DNA of 15,652 nt from positions 1 through 15,652 of the forward strand of contig JBOGUF010000127.1 of NCBI GenBank assembly GCA_050696075.1, read 5' to 3'. Below are positions 7,458 through 15,500 of the stretch, one piece after another. Origin of the DNA: JBOGUF01 sp050696075. Lineage in GTDB: Bacteria > Chloroflexota > Chloroflexia > Thermomicrobiales > UBA6265. Under the pieces are notes generated by a model that was given only the letters and a program-made list of their open reading frames with translations, made no database searches and had not been told where the DNA came from. Every line of letters begins with the position of its first letter. Positions within the stretch are counted from its first letter, which is position 1. The position numbers and the translations under genes were made by a program.

Positions 7458-7800
7458 GATCTACCGGCGACCGCCGGCCAACGCCAGAATCGGCCTCCTC
7501 CCCAGCGAGCAGGTCAGCGTGGCCGCATTGCCGGGCACAGTGTCGCGCATTTCGCCGCGCTGGTCACCTGCATATGCTGGACGAGAACAAGTTGCACAAT
7601 GGTTGGCGGTGTGGCGCCGTCCATTGAGCATCTTGTATGCCTAGTGTCGGTTGGCGCCACCCCGTCATGCTGAGGCGAAGCCGAAGCACGCCCTGAGGAA
7701 CCGAAGGGCATCCCCGCGCGAAGCGCCGCGGCTCCACGGCGGAACGGCTTCGCCGGGGGATGCTTCGATATCTCAGCATGTCGGGGGGTGCCAAAACACC
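7458..7800. other. Intergenic region without gene, holding repeat copy B
   Basis: I see no convincing coding frame here. The half nearest the exporter should contain its promoter, but no clear -35/-10 pair is visible. The half nearest hsdR is repeat copy B. Immediately after the hsdR stop the minus strand forms a short hairpin (GGGTG, loop TTTTGG, CACCC) with no T-run. Confidence 0.6.
7653..7792 (-). repeat. Dispersed palindromic repeat, copy B, with well-kept terminal inverted repeats
   Basis: The left end GGCGCCACCCCGTCATGCTG and the right end, CTCAGCATGTCGGGGGGTGC plus C, are inverted copies with few mismatches. Compared with copy A the outer arms are exchanged: the long arm (GAAGCCGAAGCACGCCCTGA and on) comes first and the short arm (GATGCTTCG) last, while the core keeps GCGCGAAGCGC...GGCTTCGCC in the same direction. 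It ends 8 bases from the hsdR stop and may act as a transcription barrier between hsdR and the exporter gene. Confidence 0.8.
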
Positions 7801-10770
7801 CTAGGCAAGGGCCGCCCGGAGGGCTCGGTTGAAGAAGTGCTGGGTCGCGTGTTCGCGAGCCTGGGCATCCGTGAGGACGATGCTTTTCATCTCGGCGTCC
7901 CGTTGGAAGAGGTTGATCGCGCCCTTGAAGAAGGCCTCTCTGAAGGCTGAATAGACGACGTCGGGCGGATTGTTGCGCAGCATCTCGACCATATCGTCGT
8001 TGAGGATTTCGCGGTTGACCTGCTCGAAGCGCAGCAGATCCTCCGCGGTGAATTGGGTGCCGTGCCGCTCGTTGAACGACTTGATGATCGCCGAAAGTGA
8101 TTCCTCTTCCTCGACGGTGTACGGCTTGGCAGCGAATTCCTCGATCGCCCGTAGGCGAGTGCTGTCGCCGGCGGCGAGCGACGCTACGCCCTCCTCCTGC
8201 TTGGCAATCTTGAAGGCGTGGAGGCGGATCATGTCGTCGGTGATCTCAATGTCGGCGGGGAGTTCGCGGGTGGGGAGCAGGCGGACCAGCCACTCGCCGT
8301 AGGCGGACAGCTTTTCCAGGTCCGAGTCGTCGAGGAGGACGATCTGGGCCACGAAGGCGTAGAAGCGGAGAAAGCTCTTGAGTAGCTGCCGGAACTCCTC
8401 CTTTTTCTCCGCTTCCTCGATCGCCTTGAAGCGCCCCACCGCTTGGTTGATGATCCCTTCCAGCTTGGTCCGGTCGTACGTGGTGAGGTCGGCGCGGTAG
8501 TACAGCTCGGCGAAGCGGTCGATCTCCCCCTCGTCGAGCACGCCGAAGGTCAGCAAACGGCCGTGCAAGGCGTAGATCTGGTTCGGGTCGGAGGTCGCCT
8601 CCAACTCGGACGCCTCGAAGTAGGGCTTGAAGGCTTCCTGGATCTCCTCGATGGTGTTTTGGAAGTCGAGGATGTAGGTCCGCTCTTTGCCCGGCGCGGT
8701 CCGGTTGAGGCGGGAGAGCGTCTGCACCGCCTGCAGACCGGCCAGCTTGCGGTCGACGTACATGGCGCAGAGTTTGGGCTGGTCGAAGCCGGTCTGGTAC
8801 TTCTCCGCCACGACCAGGAGCCGGTAGTCCTCGGTTTTGTCGAACTTCGCCGGCAACCGCGACTCGGAAAAACCGTTGGCGGCGGCTTCGGTCCAGGTTT
8901 GGCCGTCGAGCGTCAACTCGCCGGAGAAGGCGACCAGGGGCCGTATGTCCGGGTAGCGCTGTTTCTCGATGTAGGCCTTCATGCCCAGGAAGGCGCGCAT
9001 GGCCGATTCGCGGCTGCCGGTGACGACCATCCCTTTGGCCTGCCCGTCCAGCTCGGGCAGGACGTGGCGGCGGAAGTGCTCGACGATCACCTCCACCTTC
9101 TGCCCGATGGCGGTCGGGTGGAGGTGGGCGAAGCGGGCCACCTGGCGCCGCCCCTTGGTCGTCTTGAACTTCGGGTCGTCGTCGATCAGCTTCTCCAGCT
9201 CGTAGTAGGCGCGGTAGGTGAGGTAGTTCTGGAGGACGTCGAGGATGAAGCCCTCTTCGATGGCCTGGCGCATCGAGTAGAGGTGGAAGGGATACGGCAG
9301 GCCGTCCGCTCCCTTGACGCCGAAGCGCTCCAGGGTGACGTGGCGCGGGGTAGCGGTGAAGGCGAGGTAGCTGATGTTCGGCCGCGGACCCCGGCTGCGC
9401 TGGTGGGCGGCGATGATCTCTTCGACGTCCTCGCTGGTCTCCGCGCCGCGGGTGAGGGCGTCGGTGAGGGCCTGGGCGCTCCTGCCCGACTGACTGCCGT
9501 GGGCCTCGTCGACGATGATGGCGAAGGTGCGGTCGGCGTGGCCGGAGACCGTCTTCAGGTGCTCGGTGCCGAACTTCTGGATGGTGGTGATGATGATGCG
9601 CGCCCCGGATTGGATCGCCTCTTTGAGCTGGGGCGAGGTGCCGTCGATCTTGCGGACCAACCCTGCCGTCTGCTCGAACTGGGAGACCGTGCTCTGGAGC
9701 TGGCGATCGAGGACGAGGCGGTCGGTGACGACGATCGCGGTGGAGAAGATGTTCCGGTCGGCCGCGTCGTGGAGGTTGATGATCTGGTGGGCGGTCCAGG
9801 CGATGGTGTTCGACTTGCCGGAGCCGGCCGAGTGCTGGATCAGGTAGTTGTTGCCGGAGCCGTGGGCGCGGGCGTGCTCGGTCAGCTTCTGGACGGCGTC
9901 GAGTTGCTGGTAGCGGGGAAAGATCAGCGACTCCCGGTCGCCGTCCCGCTCGATGTGGAGGAAGTGCTGGAGGATGCCCAGCCAGGTCTCGCGCCCGAAG
10001 ACGGCCGGGCGGCCGGGCAGGTCGCGGTAGAGGTAGGCCACGCGGAAGTCGTCCGGGACGTCCGGGTTGCCGGCCCCGCCCTCGCGACCTCGGTTGAAGG
10101 GCAGGAAGCGGGTGGCGCTGTTCTGGAGGCGGGTGGTCATCGAGACGAGGTCCTGGTCCAGGGCGAAGTGGACCAGGGCGCCGCGCTTGAAGGTCAGCAG
10201 GGGCTCACCGGCGGGAGAGCGGTCGTGGCGGTACTGCCACTCCGCGTTGCGGACGTTTTGGCCGGTGAGGGTGTTCTTCAGTTCCAACGTGGCGATCGGG
10301 AAGCCGTTGACGAAGAGGACGACGTCGATGGCGTTCTCGTTTTTCTGGCTGTAGCGCACCTGGCGGATGACGCTGAGGACGTTGGCCTGGTAGCGCCGCA
10401 CCAACTCCGGGTTGATCCCCGAGGCCGGCTGGAAGAAGCAGAACCGAAAATGGATGCCGGGCACCAGCTTCATGCCGTTGCGCAGCAAGTGGAGGGTGCC
10501 GAACCGCGTCAGGTTCCTGTCGATCTGCTTGCAGAACTCCGCTTCGGCCGAGCCGGCGTACTGCTTCTCGAGCTTGCGCCACTCCTCCGGCTGGGTCTGC
10601 TGGAGGAAGCGGAGCAGGATCCCCTTGTCGAGGGCCAGGGCGCGGTCGTAGTCGGTCGGCGCGCGCTCCTCGTAGCCAAGCCCGGCGACGAGCTGCTCTA
10701 CCAGCCGCTGCTCGACGACCGCTTCCGTGTGGATCGATGCGCCCGTGAATGCCGCCGCCGTCGCTGTCAT
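7801..10770 (-). CDS. hsdR: Type I restriction endonuclease subunit R
   Basis: This 989-residue protein is the motor and nuclease of a Type I restriction enzyme: it translocates unmodified DNA with ATP and cuts at a distance. The N-terminal nuclease domain has the PD-(D/E)xK-like core with Asp149 (IDVVLFVNG) and Glu163-x-Lys165 (TLELKN). The helicase motor shows Walker A AGSGKS (315-320), DEAH (421-424), FTATP (471-475) and late motifs QTGFDQP and QTLSRLNR; the C-terminal helical region binds the methylase core. All key residues are present, so it is likely active. The ATG at 10770 overlaps the hsdS stop by ATGA, with AGAGG about 7 bases upstream, supporting coupled translation. It is last in the M-S-R operon. 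Length is normal for the family. Confidence 0.96.
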   Translation of the reverse strand: MTATAAAFTGASIHTEAVVEQRLVEQLVAGLGYEERAPTDYDRALALDKGILLRFLQQTQPEEWRKLEKQYAGSAEAEFCKQIDRNLTRFGTLHLLRNGMKLVPGIHFRFCFFQPASGINPELVRRYQANVLSVIRQVRYSQKNENAIDVVLFVNGFPIATLELKNTLTGQNVRNAEWQYRHDRSPAGEPLLTFKRGALVHFALDQDLVSMTTRLQNSATRFLPFNRGREGGAGNPDVPDDFRVAYLYRDLPGRPAVFGRETWLGILQHFLHIERDGDRESLIFPRYQQLDAVQKLTEHARAHGSGNNYLIQHSAGSGKSNTIAWTAHQIINLHDAADRNIFSTAIVVTDRLVLDRQLQSTVSQFEQTAGLVRKIDGTSPQLKEAIQSGARIIITTIQKFGTEHLKTVSGHADRTFAIIVDEAHGSQSGRSAQALTDALTRGAETSEDVEEIIAAHQRSRGPRPNISYLAFTATPRHVTLERFGVKGADGLPYPFHLYSMRQAIEEGFILDVLQNYLTYRAYYELEKLIDDDPKFKTTKGRRQVARFAHLHPTAIGQKVEVIVEHFRRHVLPELDGQAKGMVVTGSRESAMRAFLGMKAYIEKQRYPDIRPLVAFSGELTLDGQTWTEAAANGFSESRLPAKFDKTEDYRLLVVAEKYQTGFDQPKLCAMYVDRKLAGLQAVQTLSRLNRTAPGKERTYILDFQNTIEEIQEAFKPYFEASELEATSDPNQIYALHGRLLTFGVLDEGEIDRFAELYYRADLTTYDRTKLEGIINQAVGRFKAIEEAEKKEEFRQLLKSFLRFYAFVAQIVLLDDSDLEKLSAYGEWLVRLLPTRELPADIEITDDMIRLHAFKIAKQEEGVASLAAGDSTRLRAIEEFAAKPYTVEEEESLSAIIKSFNERHGTQFTAEDLLRFEQVNREILNDDMVEMLRNNPPDVVYSAFREAFFKGAINLFQRDAEMKSIVLTDAQAREHATQHFFNRALRAALA

Positions 10771-12107
10771 ACCGCCACCTCTTCCCGCGCAGCCCCCATC
10801 TCCTGCTCGATCGCTTCCAATCGCCGGTCCGTCTCGCCCCGCTTGCCCCAGGTCGCCACGTCGATCTGGCCGGTGACGGCGGCGGTGATGAGGGCGGCGC
10901 GGAGTTCGCGAAGTCGCGCTCCAGACTGCTGGATCCGCTCTACCACTAAGTCAATGGATCTCGTGGTTCGAGTGATGTCTTCAAGTATGCACGACTGCTG
11001 GTCCCGTGGTGGTACTGGAATCCTTATGTTGGCGACCTCGTTGAAGCCAAGTCCCTGCTTCACTCCGTATTGGCAGAGCTCAATCTGCTTTTGACCAATC
11101 TCCGACCAGAGCAAGTGCGCTAGCAGCTCTGGCAGAATCACTCGGTGATCCGCTCGCAACAGACAAACGTGTTGGTTGATATACGCACGCTCCCCGATCT
11201 CCCGAACAAACCCGACCGCACCAGTGCGACCGCCTGTAATGCAAACGAGCACATCACCCGACTTTACTAGCGTTCTGTCCGCTTCAGCACCAGTCTGAGG
11301 CTGAACGCGCTGGGCGAAATTGAGGTCAACGTCCATTCTCCGGCCGATGTTGCCGCTCTGTATAAAGCCCTCGCCTTCCGCACCAAGAAGATCGCTCCAC
11401 CCACGCGAACCGGAGGTCATGAATCTAACAAGGCTCTTGACAGTTCGTTCGACCCAATGAGGTTGTTCAAACAGGAACCTGATCGCAGAGGTATTGTTAT
11501 CCCAATAGAGACCTGACATTCCGTGAGAAAGGCACTGGATCGCTGCGATTCTTTTCTTCTCTTCAAGGATCAATACCAGCCGCTCCTTCTTCTCGATCAG
11601 TTGATCGATGCGGGCGGTCTCGCGGTCGAGGAAATCGGCGATGGCTTTTTGGATTGGGAGGTCGGGAATAGGGATGCGCTCTGCTCGCAGCTTGGCGGTG
11701 CTGAGTTCAACAAACGTTGTTCCTTGTGCGGCTGCTTCGAGCGTGGGCTTTTGAGCTAGTAGCGCCCAGTATCCGAAGTCTGACCTGATAATGCGGCGAG
11801 GAACAAGCCCTCTGCATCCCTGATTGAAACATATGCCTGTTCCAGCGATAGCAAGGTGCCCCACTGGTGCTCGCGTCGAAAGGATTAGGCTACCCGCAGG
11901 AACCATTTGTGTACCGCAACTTGCATATCCGTCAAGAGTGATGGACCGCCGACCGCAGCTAAGCGTTCGGCCCGTCAAAGCTCCTAAATCAGCAGGTGTA
12001 ACCCACGGAATCTCTCCATCCCAGAAGCGTTCCTCACCTGACGCAGGGGTGGCACCGTTCCGGACCTCGAAGGCCGCTCCGATCGGAACGGCTTTGAAAG
12101 CCGTCAC
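10767..12107 (-). CDS. hsdS: Type I restriction-modification specificity subunit S
   Basis: A 446-residue protein with the usual duplicated plan. The first target-recognition domain (about 1-150) opens with VPIGAAFEVRNGATP and contains IPWVTPADL; the first conserved coiled-coil spacer (about 150-195) is LPIQKAIADFLDRETARIDQ and IEKKERLVLILEEKK. The second recognition domain (about 215-365) includes SGDVLVCITGGRTGAVGF; the second spacer (about 366-415) has PPRDQQSCILEDI and LRELRAALITAAVTGQIDV. The two domains would each read half of a bipartite site; the site cannot be predicted. The start is GTG at 12107, overlapping the hsdM stop as GTGA. The stretch 10950-12000 is visibly richer in A/T than the flanking subunits, consistent with exchange of recognition domains. 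Confidence 0.95.
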   Translation of the reverse strand: MTAFKAVPIGAAFEVRNGATPASGEERFWDGEIPWVTPADLGALTGRTLSCGRRSITLDGYASCGTQMVPAGSLILSTRAPVGHLAIAGTGICFNQGCRGLVPRRIIRSDFGYWALLAQKPTLEAAAQGTTFVELSTAKLRAERIPIPDLPIQKAIADFLDRETARIDQLIEKKERLVLILEEKKRIAAIQCLSHGMSGLYWDNNTSAIRFLFEQPHWVERTVKSLVRFMTSGSRGWSDLLGAEGEGFIQSGNIGRRMDVDLNFAQRVQPQTGAEADRTLVKSGDVLVCITGGRTGAVGFVREIGERAYINQHVCLLRADHRVILPELLAHLLWSEIGQKQIELCQYGVKQGLGFNEVANIRIPVPPRDQQSCILEDITRTTRSIDLVVERIQQSGARLRELRAALITAAVTGQIDVATWGKRGETDRRLEAIEQEMGAAREEVAV

Positions 12108-14113
12108 GCCACCACCTCTTGCAACAACCCGGCAATCTCCACCTCAAGTTGCCTCAGTTCCTCGTCGATCTCTTCCAGCGGTCGCGGCGGCACGTACTTG
12201 TAGAAGTAACGGTTGAAGTTGATCTCGTAGCCGACGCGGCCGACCTCCCCGTCGCGCTCGTCCCGGTAGCTCTCGTCCACCCAGGCGTCGGGAACGAAAG
12301 GCGTCACCTCGCGGGCGACGTACTCCCGCCAGTCCTCCGTCAGCGGCACCAGTTCGTGGTCGCGCAGGTCGGAGTCGGCCTCCGGCTGCCCCTTCGCGTC
12401 GCGGCAGACGTCGGCTTCGTCGTCCCGCTCGGAGAGCGCCGCGACGACCGCCTTCTTCACCGGAGCGGCCAGTTTGAGCCCGGCGGCGCTTACGGCTTTA
12501 GTCAGCATTCGCTCGAAATCGTCGCGATCTCGGATTGGTTCGGTGGGGAGACGATCGCCAATGGCCGTCAGGAGGGCCTGTCGCTCGCTCTCGCTCAGCT
12601 TTGCCAGGGCGCGGTCATTCCCGAGGGCGGCCAGCCGCTCCGGCGTGACCTGGAAGGCGAGGCGCAGCGGCCGCTCGACCCGGATCTCGCGGTAGCCGAA
12701 GGCGGTCGTCGGGAAGATCTTCGCCATCTCGCCGTCGTCCACCTGCTCGTGGTAGATCCGCACGATCTCGGCACGGCCTTCTTCGGAGATTTCCCGCCGC
12801 TTGCTGCCCAGACTCTTGCGCATCGGTTTCCAGAAGCCTCCCGAGGAGGCGTCGATCAACTGGACCGTGCCCTGGCGGTCGCGGGTTTTGCGGTTGTTCA
12901 GCAGCCAGACGTAGGTCTGGATGCCGGTGTTGTAGAAGAGATCGGTCGGCAGGGTCACGATCGCCTCGACGCGGTCGTTGGTGAGCATCCAGCGCCGGAT
13001 CTCACTCTCGCCCGAACCGGCCCCGCCGGTGAATAGAGGCGACCCGTTCATCACGATCCCGATCCGGCTACCGCGCTCGTCGTCGCGCATCTTCGAGATC
13101 ATGTGCATCAAAAAGAGCAACTGACCGTCGGAGACACGCGGCAACCCGGCCCCGAAGCGCCCATCAAACCCCGCCGTCGCGTGCTCGGCTTTGATCGGGT
13201 CCTGATACTTCTTCCAGTCCACGCCATAGGGCGGATTCGAAAGCATGTAGTGGAACGTCTTGCCGGCGTGGGCGTCGTCGGTCAGGGTGTTGCCGAAGGC
13301 AATCTGGGCCGGGTCGTGCCCCGTCACCAGCATGTCCGACTGGCAGATGCCGAACGACTCGCCGTTGAGCTCCTGGCCGTAGAGTTCGACGCGGGTGCGC
13401 TCGTTGAAGCGCTTGATCGCCTCCTCGGTCAGCGCCAGCATCCCGCCCGTCCCCGCCGCCGGATCGTAAACGGTCCGGATGACGCCGCTCCCGGCCAAAG
13501 CCTCCGCGTCGGAGTCGAGCAGGAGGTCGACGATGAGGCGGATCACCTCGCGCGGGGTGAAGTGCTCGCCGGCCGTCTCGTTCGAGATCTCGGAGAAGCG
13601 GCGGATCAGGTCCTCGAACATGTAGCCCATCTCGAGGTTCGAGACGGCGCTCGGGTGCAGGTCGATCTGGCTGAAGCGCTCGAAGACCTGCCAGAGGATG
13701 CCGCCCTCGTTCAGGCGCTTGAGCGATTCGGTGAAACGGAACTTGTCGAGGAAGATGTCGCGCACGTTTCCCGAGAAGCTGGTGATGTACGCGAGCAGGT
13801 TCTCGTGGAGCTGGGTCGCCTGCTGGGTCCTGATCCGGGCGAAGGTGAGCTGGCTGGTGTTGTAGACGCGAAGTTGCCCGCCGGCCGCCTGGAACAAGAT
13901 GAGGTCGCGGGTGTCATCGTCGATACTTTCCGGCAAGGCGGCGTTCGCAGCCAGCACGGCCTCTTTGGTCGGTTCCAGGATGCAGTCGAGCCGCCGCAGC
14001 ACCACGAACGGCAGGATGACCTTCCCGTACTCCGACTGCTTGAAGTCGCCCCGCAGAATCTCGGCGATCGACCAGGTGAACGAACTGAGGTTTGTGATCT
14101 TCTCAGAAGGCAT
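12104..14113 (-). CDS. hsdM: Type I restriction-modification DNA methyltransferase subunit M
   Basis: A 669-residue N6-adenine methyltransferase that protects the recognition site. The N-terminal helical domain (about 5-150) leads into AGEHFTPREVI (181-191), the SAM-binding motif I DPAAGTGGML (217-226; the usual Cys position is Ala), and the catalytic NPPY (293-296) in SNPPYGVDWKKY. The C-terminal part, about 480-669, ends in a coiled-coil-like RPLEEIDEELRQLEVEIAGL that should pair with HsdS. The frame stays open upstream to 14422, but ATG 14113 is chosen because GAGGA lies about 10 bases before it and the family sequence (SEKITNLSSFTWSIAEILRG) begins there; the upstream extension is low-complexity. 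It is first gene of the operon and overlaps hsdS by 4 bases. Confidence 0.95.
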   Translation of the reverse strand: MPSEKITNLSSFTWSIAEILRGDFKQSEYGKVILPFVVLRRLDCILEPTKEAVLAANAALPESIDDDTRDLILFQAAGGQLRVYNTSQLTFARIRTQQATQLHENLLAYITSFSGNVRDIFLDKFRFTESLKRLNEGGILWQVFERFSQIDLHPSAVSNLEMGYMFEDLIRRFSEISNETAGEHFTPREVIRLIVDLLLDSDAEALAGSGVIRTVYDPAAGTGGMLALTEEAIKRFNERTRVELYGQELNGESFGICQSDMLVTGHDPAQIAFGNTLTDDAHAGKTFHYMLSNPPYGVDWKKYQDPIKAEHATAGFDGRFGAGLPRVSDGQLLFLMHMISKMRDDERGSRIGIVMNGSPLFTGGAGSGESEIRRWMLTNDRVEAIVTLPTDLFYNTGIQTYVWLLNNRKTRDRQGTVQLIDASSGGFWKPMRKSLGSKRREISEEGRAEIVRIYHEQVDDGEMAKIFPTTAFGYREIRVERPLRLAFQVTPERLAALGNDRALAKLSESERQALLTAIGDRLPTEPIRDRDDFERMLTKAVSAAGLKLAAPVKKAVVAALSERDDEADVCRDAKGQPEADSDLRDHELVPLTEDWREYVAREVTPFVPDAWVDESYRDERDGEVGRVGYEINFNRYFYKYVPPRPLEEIDEELRQLEVEIAGLLQEVVA

Positions 14114-14251
14114 CGCGCGCTGTTCCTCATGCCACTCGGTTATCTGACCCATTCCCACACGACCACAAACGTGACGCGCGTGAACAAATAGAACTGCCGA
14201 CCAGATTGCCCACCAGAGGGCCGGCTCGCCGAACGCTATGTGTGCATTGAC

Positions 14252-14260
14252 ATTATCGCA
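14252..14260 (-). promoter_or_regulatory. Possible extended -10 promoter for hsdMSR
   Basis: The minus strand reads TGCGATAAT, an extended -10 (TG-n-GATAAT, five of six to consensus) about 140 bases before the hsdM start. No good -35 is seen at 17 bases. The surrounding stretch is less GC-rich than the neighbours, which fits an initiation region. Confidence 0.35.
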
Positions 14261-14321
14261 TGAAGAGCGATCGCGAGCGCCCGTCCGCCCTCCGCCCCCC
14301 GTCGTCCTCAGTCCCGGCGAA

Positions 14322-14460
14322 CCTGCCCTGACGCGGGAAGGGGACTTCGTTGCGCGTAGCCCGGTATTTATGGCGTTCGCCCAATTGATCGGCACACGCG
14401 GTACGCATGCAGTCGGATTCATCCGACTTCCGTCACTGAGCCCGGACTTCAGTCCTGGGG
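14322..14460 (+). repeat. Composite repeat D: CCTGCCCTGACG head plus TTCA-centred palindromes
   Basis: The head 14322-14350 matches 15331-15359 at 26 of 29 positions. It is followed by AGTCGGAT-TC-ATCCGACT (14411-14428, perfect 8-base arms) and by AGCCCGGACTTCAGTCCTGG (14439-14458), a near-palindrome with the same TTCA centre. The block is non-coding and lies upstream of hsdM. Confidence 0.65.
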
Positions 14461-14630
14461 CGGCGCTCGCTTGCCGCAGCGGCCCGATCCCACCGGGCGG
14501 CCCCCGCGGTCCACGATGGTCCCATTATTCCGCGAACGCCATCAATGCCGGGTCCGCGAGGCTCAGAGCCCGAGTCATCCGGTCGCGCCGGCTCGGCGAA
14601 AGGATAGCGCTTGGCCTCGCCGGTGCTCAG

Positions 14631-15014
14631 TCACCCCTCATCAACGTAGATGCAGAACGGGTGGCCATCCGGGTCCAGATGGACGCGGACACCCTCCTGC
14701 GGCTGGTACTCCGCCAGCACCGCCCCGCACGCCTGGGCATGCGCGCAACCGGCCGCCAGGTCGTCGACCAGCACCTCCAGGTGCATCATCATGATCTGCT
14801 CGCCAGGCTTGGATGGCCAGGTGGGCGGCGTGTAGACGTCCTCGATGTGGAACGCCAGGCCGATCCCGCCGGCCGGGTTCGGCAGCGTGACCCAGCCCTC
14901 GCTCTCGGTGTTGATCGTCCAGCCCAACAGCCGCGCGTAGAAGCGGGCCAGCGCCGGGGGATCCGGCGAGTTGAGGGTGACGGTCGTCACCCGGGCGTTG
15001 TGTGGTGTCGTCAC
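14631..15014 (-). CDS. VOC/glyoxalase-fold protein (bleomycin-resistance/dioxygenase superfamily)
   Basis: A 127-residue protein with the paired beta-alpha-beta-beta-beta modules of the vicinal oxygen chelate fold. Module one runs VTTVTLNSPDPPALARFYAR-LLGW to about residue 60 (GIGLAFHIED); module two begins HLEVLVDDLAAGCAHAQACGA and ends VHLDPDGHPFCIYV, the closing motif of this superfamily. Such proteins bind a metal and act on small electrophiles or bind antibiotics; the substrate cannot be assigned. The first metal-ligand position (usually His or Glu in strand one) reads Thr-Val-Thr, so a binding-only role is possible. The start is GTG at 15014: GGGAGG lies 7 bases before it, and that site falls inside the longer frame from ATG 15032. 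It is monocistronic, with repeats on both sides. Confidence 0.88.
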   Translation of the reverse strand: MTTPHNARVTTVTLNSPDPPALARFYARLLGWTINTESEGWVTLPNPAGGIGLAFHIEDVYTPPTWPSKPGEQIMMMHLEVLVDDLAAGCAHAQACGAVLAEYQPQEGVRVHLDPDGHPFCIYVDEG

Positions 15015-15069
15015 GGGGCCGCCTCCCGACACTGCCGGTCAGTCCATCCACCCCAGACCCTACCATAAA

Positions 15070-15085
15070 CACGGCCCAGGCCGTG
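15070..15085. repeat. Perfect 7-bp inverted repeat upstream of the VOC gene
   Basis: CACGGCC-CA-GGCCGTG lies 56 bases before the VOC gene start and just ahead of a TATGGT-like -10 on the minus strand (complement of 15061-15066). It may be an operator or part of the adjacent repeat element. Confidence 0.35.
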
Positions 15086-15087
15086 CT

Positions 15088-15248
15088 TGCACTCCGTCAT
15101 GCTGAGGCATCGAAGCATCCCCCGGCGAAGCCGCCCCGACGTGCTCCCCCAGGATTGGGGGTCGGGGGGCCGCCGCGCTTCGCCGGGGGCTACCCGTCGG
15201 TTCCTCAGGGCGTGCCGCGGCGTCGCCGCGGCAGGACGGAGCTTGGCA
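15088..15248 (+). repeat. Dispersed palindromic repeat, copy C
   Basis: It has the same ends and arm order as copy A (TGCACTCCGTCATGCTGAGG start, GGACGGAGCTTGGCA end) but a longer core, which contains GGCGAAGCCG, an internal CCCCC/GGGGG inverted pair around 15145-15165, and GCTTCGCCGGGGG. It is non-coding. Confidence 0.8.
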
Positions 15249-15330
15249 CACGCCGCCGAACACCCCACGTTCACCCGATGCTATCCCGCTGGGACCGCGG
15301 CAATCGCGGCCCGTTCGCGGTGGCGGAGAG

Positions 15331-15420
15331 CCTGCCCTGACGAAGGAAGGGCACTTCGTAGGTTGAGCCCGGCGTTTCAACGCCGGGCACGCGCAACGCT
15401 GGGCACGCGCAACGCCGGGC
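15331..15420 (+). repeat. Composite repeat E with perfect hairpin and 16-bp tandem repeat
   Basis: The head 15331-15359 is shared with repeat D. It is followed by the perfect palindrome GCCCGGCGTT-TC-AACGCCGGGC arms (15367-15376 and 15379-15388), then two tandem 16-base units ACGCGCAACGCTGGGC (15389-15404) and ACGCGCAACGCCGGGC (15405-15420) that differ at one base and each repeat the right arm. Confidence 0.75.
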
Positions 15421-15500
15421 AACCCGGCGCCCGCTGGATCTTGTCGGAACCGATGACTTCGCCCTAAATCGCTGACGCACGCCGACTTTCATTCAAACCC

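Larger units (their letters stand above)
14114..14630. other. Non-coding region upstream of hsdM with repeats
   Basis: This gap separates hsdM from the VOC-protein gene. The open frames crossing it have no family resemblance. It contains a composite repeat (14322-14460) and, nearer hsdM, a possible promoter. The stretch 14470-14630, just past the VOC stop, shows only an imperfect CCGGC/GCCGG inverted repeat and no T-run terminator. Confidence 0.55.

Noticed and set aside
6033..7673. A 546-codon plus-strand frame antisense to the ABC exporter
   Set aside because: It is a high-GC shadow: low-complexity, rich in Arg, His, Asp and Val, with no motifs, while the opposite strand has every ABC signature.
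7784..7803. Rho-independent terminator after hsdR
   Set aside because: The hairpin is short and no T-run follows it on the minus strand.
8443..11094. An 883-codon plus-strand frame antisense to hsdR
   Set aside because: Composition is Val/Gly/Asp/Leu-biased with no recognisable domain. It is explained by the codon bias of hsdR on the minus strand.
13103..14191. A 362-codon plus-strand frame antisense to hsdM, and similar frames at 323-1231 and 12119-13036
   Set aside because: Same shadow pattern; the minus-strand genes carry the family motifs.
14114..14422. Longer HsdM starting at 14422 or 14152
   Set aside because: The extra residues are low-complexity with no homologous look, and only ATG 14113 has a usable ribosome binding site and begins the family sequence.
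15015..15032. ATG start at 15032 for the VOC protein
   Set aside because: The GGGAGG ribosome binding site would lie inside that coding extension; GTG 15014 has it at correct spacing.
14238..15068. A 276-codon plus-strand frame across repeat D and the VOC gene
   Set aside because: It spans non-coding repeats and the antisense of a supported gene, with no family resemblance.
15389..15420. CRISPR array suspected from tandem repeats and hairpins
   Set aside because: Units are 16 bases with no spacers and no cas genes are present; this is a short tandem duplication.
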